NCBI GenBank assembly: GCA_002812745.2
Contig: NCSJ02000138.1
Span: 1 to 64,000 of the forward strand
Origin: Scytalidium lignicola
Taxonomy: Eukaryota; Ascomycota; Leotiomycetes
Length of the DNA stretch: 64,000 bases
Direction of reading: 5' to 3'
The position numbers were made by a program, and so were the translations under genes. The notes under the pieces are model-generated. The model was not told where the DNA came from, ran no database searches, and was given only the letters and a program-made list of their open reading frames with translations. Of this stretch, positions 60,002 through 64,000 are shown piece after piece. How positions within the stretch are numbered: the first letter of the stretch is position 1; the number at the start of each line of letters is the position of its first letter.

Positions 60002-60838
60002 CTAGATGCCCTTGATAACTTGGGTTCGCTCTGCATTTAGTTGTGCAGCGTTACGCTCGTGGGATTGCTTCTTGCACTGTTCATCACGTAATATGTCAGT
60101 AATTAGATTCTCATCATCAAGGCCTACAAGCCACCACTGGATGTTTTCCTCATCTCGCTGCCTATTCATCAAGTCGATTTCGTTGTTATTACCATTGTCG
60201 TCATCATCACCCACGTTCTCACAGGATGATGTAAGAGCAGATGAACAACGGCGGAGATGAGAGAACAAAGCAGAAATGGAATCATGATCCGAGGGCCAAC
60301 TTACGTCCTCTAAGCCATCACACTTGTGGTCCTCTAATAGCCTGTGCTTCCCGCAGAAATGCCCATTGCAAAATCCACAGTCGCCGATGATGCGCTGCGC
60401 ACCTTCCCTGCAGTCCTTGTATGAGCAACGGATCTTCTTTGGTGGCATGCCGCCTCGGAGCGGCGAAGCCAGGTGTATTGTGCTGTCTCGGGTGATGTGG
60501 CTCTCGGCCAGAGTGCTGGATGGGGAGAGGTGTCTGCCTGCGTATACGAGGCGGAGATCTGATGTTGGGAGAGATGTTCGAGCGGAGAGGAGGGTTGTTA
60601 AGTTCTCAACGGTGAGGTCTGAAGGAACGGTCATAGGTATTACTGATAAGGTCGTTAGCTGAGGGTTGCAGGCCGTAAATTGAAGGTGGGATAGGTTATG
60701 GAGAGCTGCCTCGGCGGTTGGAGGCTGGGTGGCTGAGTGGAGTGACTTACTATCGCCTGCGATGTTCTTGACGAAGATCTGGATGGTCTCCGTGAACTCG
60801 GGGGAGAGAGATCGAACGCTTGAAGGAGAGTATGCCAT
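60002..60838 (-). CDS. Ubiquitin-like / AN1 zinc-finger protein
   Basis: Three exons: 60838-60751, 60642-60305, 60076-60002, giving 166 residues. A ubiquitin-like domain (about 18-95) opens with IQIFVKNIAG and continues after intron 1 with DIIPMTVPSDLTVENL and LRLVYAGRHL; it ends in LRGG as ubiquitin does. An AN1 zinc finger follows with all eight ligands: C-x4-C-x10-C-x2-C-x4-C-x2-H-x5-H-x-C (CSYKDC ... CGFC ... CGKH ... HKC). The C-terminus is CKKQSHERNAAQLNAERTQV. Yeast relatives (Tmc1/Cuz1 group) deliver stress-damaged proteins to the proteasome and Cdc48; that role is inference here. Both introns are multiples of three (108 and 228 nt) and have no stop, so unspliced RNA would also be translatable, to 278 residues. 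Start: no other in-frame ATG upstream. Confidence 0.88.
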   Translation of the reverse strand: MAYSPSSVRSLSPEFTETIQIFVKNIAGDSKSLHSATQPPTAEAALHNLSHLQFTACNPQLTTLSVIPMTVPSDLTVENLTTLLSARTSLPTSDLRLVYAGRHLSPSSTLAESHITRDSTIHLASPLRGGMPPKKIRCSYKDCREGAQRIIGDCGFCNGHFCGKHRLLEDHKCDGLEDVSWPSDHDSISALFSHLRRCSSALTSSCENVGDDDDNGNNNEIDLMNRQRDEENIQWWLVGLDDENLITDILRDEQCKKQSHERNAAQLNAERTQVIKGI

Positions 60839-61490
60839 GTTTGTTCTTCTGATGTTGGATGTGGATCGGTGGTGTTGACGAGTGACGGTGTGTACTTGTG
60901 ACCTTGTATACGAGATAAGAGCGATAGCAGATGGCAGAGCTCGAGCGGGTGGAAAGGTTGATGCTGTCAATGGGGTTCCTGCGGTGATGGAGAGATAGAG
61001 TGAATGGAGCAGAGCAGATTGCTTATGTTGACGAGGTCATATATACTAGAGGAGAAGTATCGGAGGGAGGAAGGAAGGGAAGAAGAGGGAGGATGGAGGC
61101 GAAGGTCATGGATGGATTGCTCATGCCTCAGGGACCGTGAGTCTAGTGAGCCTAGTGACTCTGGCTGGTTCAGGCTGGCTCTAGTCTCGATTGGGATTCA
61201 GTCCGGATCGGAGCGGCCACGGAGGGTGAGGGGGGGTGTGGCTGGAGCACAGAATTAGCGCTTCGAGTAGACGAAGGTAGCGACAATTTGTTGAAGGGCG
61301 GATGGCGGAAGGGCGGGAAGGCGGCGAAGAGGGCAAATCAACGACCAGCTCCAGCAGTTTGGGCTCCATAACCAACGGGGAAACGTAACATTGTGAACGT
61401 CTGCGAGAAGGAAGAAGGATGTGAAAGGAGGAGCATCAAGATCAAGAGCAGTAACTGGTGGCTGGCAATTGGGAAGATCAGCCAAGAGAA

Positions 61491-61505
61491 AGAGAGAGAG
61501 AGAGA
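61491..61505. repeat. AG dinucleotide microsatellite
   Basis: Uninterrupted alternating A and G upstream of the UBL-AN1 gene. Confidence 0.8.
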
Positions 61506-63116
61506 CCCAGCCCCAGAAAGGGAGCTTCCAGTCACGCGAAGCCTCGTCCCATCATCGACATCGCAGGGTCCTCACGGCTCGACAGATGCGCACCCAACGT
61601 CGTCTAATGGAGTTATATCGCCTGCAGACCCTCTTTCTGCGTGTCACATCCAGACCCATTCTCAATTGTGCTCGTCGGCGCTCAGACGGTGCCCGCCAGG
61701 TTGATCGTATTTGGCTGTGCTGGCATGGCCCAGACACGTCACCTTAATGGGCTGGGTCTGCCAGACGATCTTGGATGCTCGTTCCCCAATAAACCCAATA
61801 AATGCCCATGGCTGTGCCAGACACAATATCCAAGTGCTTGCGCGCTCTTGACGCTTTCACGCTTTTGCCTGCAGTTGCATATCTCAAATCCCGTCCACCT
61901 CACGAAAGAGAGCATCTGTGCCAACACCGCCCGGCACAAAGACACAGACAGACAGATGGCCGGGACAAAGCAACCTGATGCAGTGATTTCAGCCACGGCT
62001 ACTAATCTAAACCGCCGTGCAGAATACTGTATCATGTTGGACTGCTGTCAATCATCTTGCGCTACTCGGTCCCTCATCTCAATAATCTCACCGCATCGAA
62101 GTCCAGACGACTGGATGGATACGCTGGTGCATTGACCCCCCCGGGTGCGAGGCTAGCGATTAGATTTAGAATCCCAGAGAATGCAGGCGCTTATATATGC
62201 CTGAGGCACAAAATCGCAGGCCCAGTACGGTATTTTGCACGAGACTTTGAACTTCATTTTATTATTCATCCCGCTAGATGGTGATGATGAAGGTTGGTTG
62301 ATGTGAGAAATGACTGGCGCAGGAAATTCCCGAGGGATCCACTCTGGAGCCACCCAGCTCACGTATCCATCCACTCTTCCTAACAGCTTATGTTATCATC
62401 CTTCCAACCTTGTTGTACTGTGCAGCAGCATCGTGATTGCCAAAGTTCACTCCAAGGGTTTGAAAGACATCCGCGGACTCACAAGTTTTGCCAGAATGTG
62501 TTTTACCACCCAAGAACGGTTGCTTTGGATCCGGGTTGCCGGCACGTGGTTGTTTTTCAAAGCGGCATAGCACATCCTTTTAGCTTTTGATATTCACACG
62601 GCTTCCGGCAGACTCGCAACTTCCTTCTTCCTTGTTTCGTGCTTCTAGAACCTCCATCTGCCGTTGTGTGGCAAAATCCCAGAGAATCGTCGACCACAAA
62701 GCAGAAGTGACACTTGGGACACCTCCATGGTAACTGATTCCAGACCAAGGACCCCTCGGGTGTCAGCTCTCGTAATATGATTTTTGCCTTGAAATCTTCA
62801 CAAACATTTCGCCGGCTTCTCAGCCACACCGTCATCCCTGCCAGCCTTCTCTGCAGCGGCACTCCCGAATCAGCCTCCCTCTGCCAGATCGGGTCTTCCT
62901 TTGTGCGTTGGCCAATGGATCTGGCGGGAAATAGAAGTTGCGATTTCAAGATCCGTTGCCACCCAATCGCTCCAATCCTGGCCAGCAAGTCCCGGCAGGT
63001 CAACCTCCTCTGGTATGCATGTCTGCCTTTCTGCTTTGAAGGATGTGCAGTACCCCGTGATGAATATCAAATATAATCTAGGAGAAGTACAAAGCCGTGA
63101 AACCAATCCCAGAATG

Positions 63117-63139
63117 GTACTGTACTGTACTGTACTGTA
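63117..63139. repeat. Short tandem repeat of TACTG
   Basis: Four to five copies of TACTG in a row in gene-free DNA. The same GTACTGTAC core appears at other intergenic places in the window (see findings). Confidence 0.75.
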
Positions 63140-64000
63140 GAAGTCCATGGATGATCAGCATCGATAGTTCGGGCTAATCAAAGACCAATATCGAAATGTC
63201 CGAGCTAAATCCTATCAAAGAATCAATCGTTAGGAAAAGCAACCATAACAATAGACCCGATACAAGCGAAAGATCAAGATCAATAATGGGGGGAAAGATC
63301 AGCCTAATAGAAAGCCCACTCTTAACGGTAATGCACAGCATTTGCAACCAACGTGANCCCCCCCCTTCCTACAATTGAACAAGTACACGCCGCATGTCGG
63401 CATGACTATCTCCCTTTTGGGTTTTTCCTGCTGGTCATGATGCGTTAAAAACGTAGAGCCAGCTCACTGGAAAGAGAGAAGATGAATTAAAAAAAAAAAC
63501 TTGAGTAGGAAGGAAACATGGGTGAACTGCATTATGCATCATGCACATACGACGCAGGTTTCTGATTCGAACAAGTCAGGTGATATTTCCCGGCCTTTGG
63601 ATACCGAGTTATGCTCGCTCGTTCTTGCATGGGGGAGAGCAGGATATGGATGTCTCCTCCTGCGAGAAGGGTCCCTTTTCTCTTTCCTTTAGAGAGAAAG
63701 TTTGGCGTTGAATCCTTTTCTTCCATGTGACTTCTCTTAATTTTTCGGACGTTGTATTGCCATTCACTTCGTCTCCTTCATGTGATGAAGGACNTTTTTT
63801 CGAAGTAGTCTATATACTTGATATCTTTACCTGTTAAAATCGATCTCGATCTCAGATTGACAGCGTCCATATTCGGACATATATTTTAATTGGATGCATT
63901 CTAGTTACAAACCAAAATAACTTGTTTGATCACTTTTGGCTAACCTATGCTGTTTACATATGCATTCTACATCGGGACAGGGGTGTGCGTGCTAATAAAT

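Larger units (their letters stand above)
60839..64000. other. Gene-free right end
   Basis: About 3.2 kb. It holds the promoter of the UBL-AN1 gene, an AG microsatellite at 61491-61505, a TACTG tandem repeat near 63120, and two N bases (63357, before a C run; 63794, before a T run). The minus-strand frame 62557-63003 (148 codons, including WRCPKCHFCFVVDDS) begins at an ATG but has no recognisable domain and overlaps equally open frames on the other strand; I do not call it. Confidence 0.5.

Noticed and set aside
60839..60970. 44-residue upstream extension of the UBL-AN1 protein
   Set aside because: It starts at TTG and is not part of the family; the ATG at 60838 is the first in frame.
62557..63003. 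148-codon minus-strand frame with a CPKCHFC segment
   Set aside because: A single pair of cysteines does not make a zinc domain; the surrounding sequence is not family-like and the other strand is equally open.

Overview
This is a stretch of nuclear chromosome from a filamentous ascomycete (Pezizomycotina). The protein flavour suggests Leotiomycetes, but that placement is inference. Support for the kingdom-level call: genes are split by short spliceosomal introns (mostly 43-157 nt) with GTRNGT donors and CTRAC-like branch sites; genes lie on both strands without operons; and the gene set is typically fungal (Sln1-type hybrid histidine kinase, Maf1, an allantoate-permease-type MFS carrier, an AusD-type methyltransferase, Bmt6-like rRNA methyltransferase). 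I find 21 well-supported protein genes and one weak one. I saw no rRNA, tRNA, CRISPR or intact transposon.

Layout. 1-4.8 kb: no convincing gene; one coding-like but broken island at about 0.45-0.94 kb. 4.8-9.0 kb: large disordered fungal protein (FLO11-annotated family) with four copies of a short DFIR/PP motif. 9.0-12.4 kb: empty, probably leader/promoter. 12.4-18.4 kb: C2H2 regulator, AusD-type methyltransferase and MFS transporter, all on +. 19.5-22.7 kb: MAF1 and the AP-1 sigma adaptin, both on -, with a doubtful small + gene between them. 23.1-30.1 kb: glutamate-cysteine ligase modifier subunit, BUD32 kinase, a small membrane protein, a coiled-coil protein and an unknown protein. 30.3-35.1 kb: transketolase and a Yap-like bZIP, both on -. 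35.1-38.7 kb: empty. 38.7-45.7 kb: AhpD/CMD-family protein, V-ATPase proteolipid, Bmt6-like methyltransferase (frame broken at an N), F-box-like protein. 45.7-49.6 kb: empty. 49.6-60.8 kb: Sln1-type histidine kinase, SAC/hSac2 phosphoinositide phosphatase, glutathione-dependent formaldehyde dehydrogenase, UBL-AN1 zinc-finger protein. 60.8-64 kb: no gene seen.

Most genes are housekeeping: vesicle traffic (AP-1 sigma, SAC phosphatase, V-ATPase, coiled-coil protein), Pol III and tRNA control (Maf1, Bud32), and central or thiol metabolism (transketolase, GCL modifier, formaldehyde dehydrogenase). The only accessory-looking group is the C2H2 / methyltransferase / MFS trio.

The sequence has about 28 isolated N bases, nearly all directly 5' of an A or T homopolymer. 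They look like unresolved homopolymer lengths in the assembly; one of them breaks the Bmt6-like gene. I did not find a convincing new multi-gene system. The best leads are the repeated motif in the 4.8-9.0 kb protein, the two stop-free 3n introns of the UBL-AN1 gene, the orphan methyltransferase/transporter/regulator trio, and the broken coding-like island near the left end.
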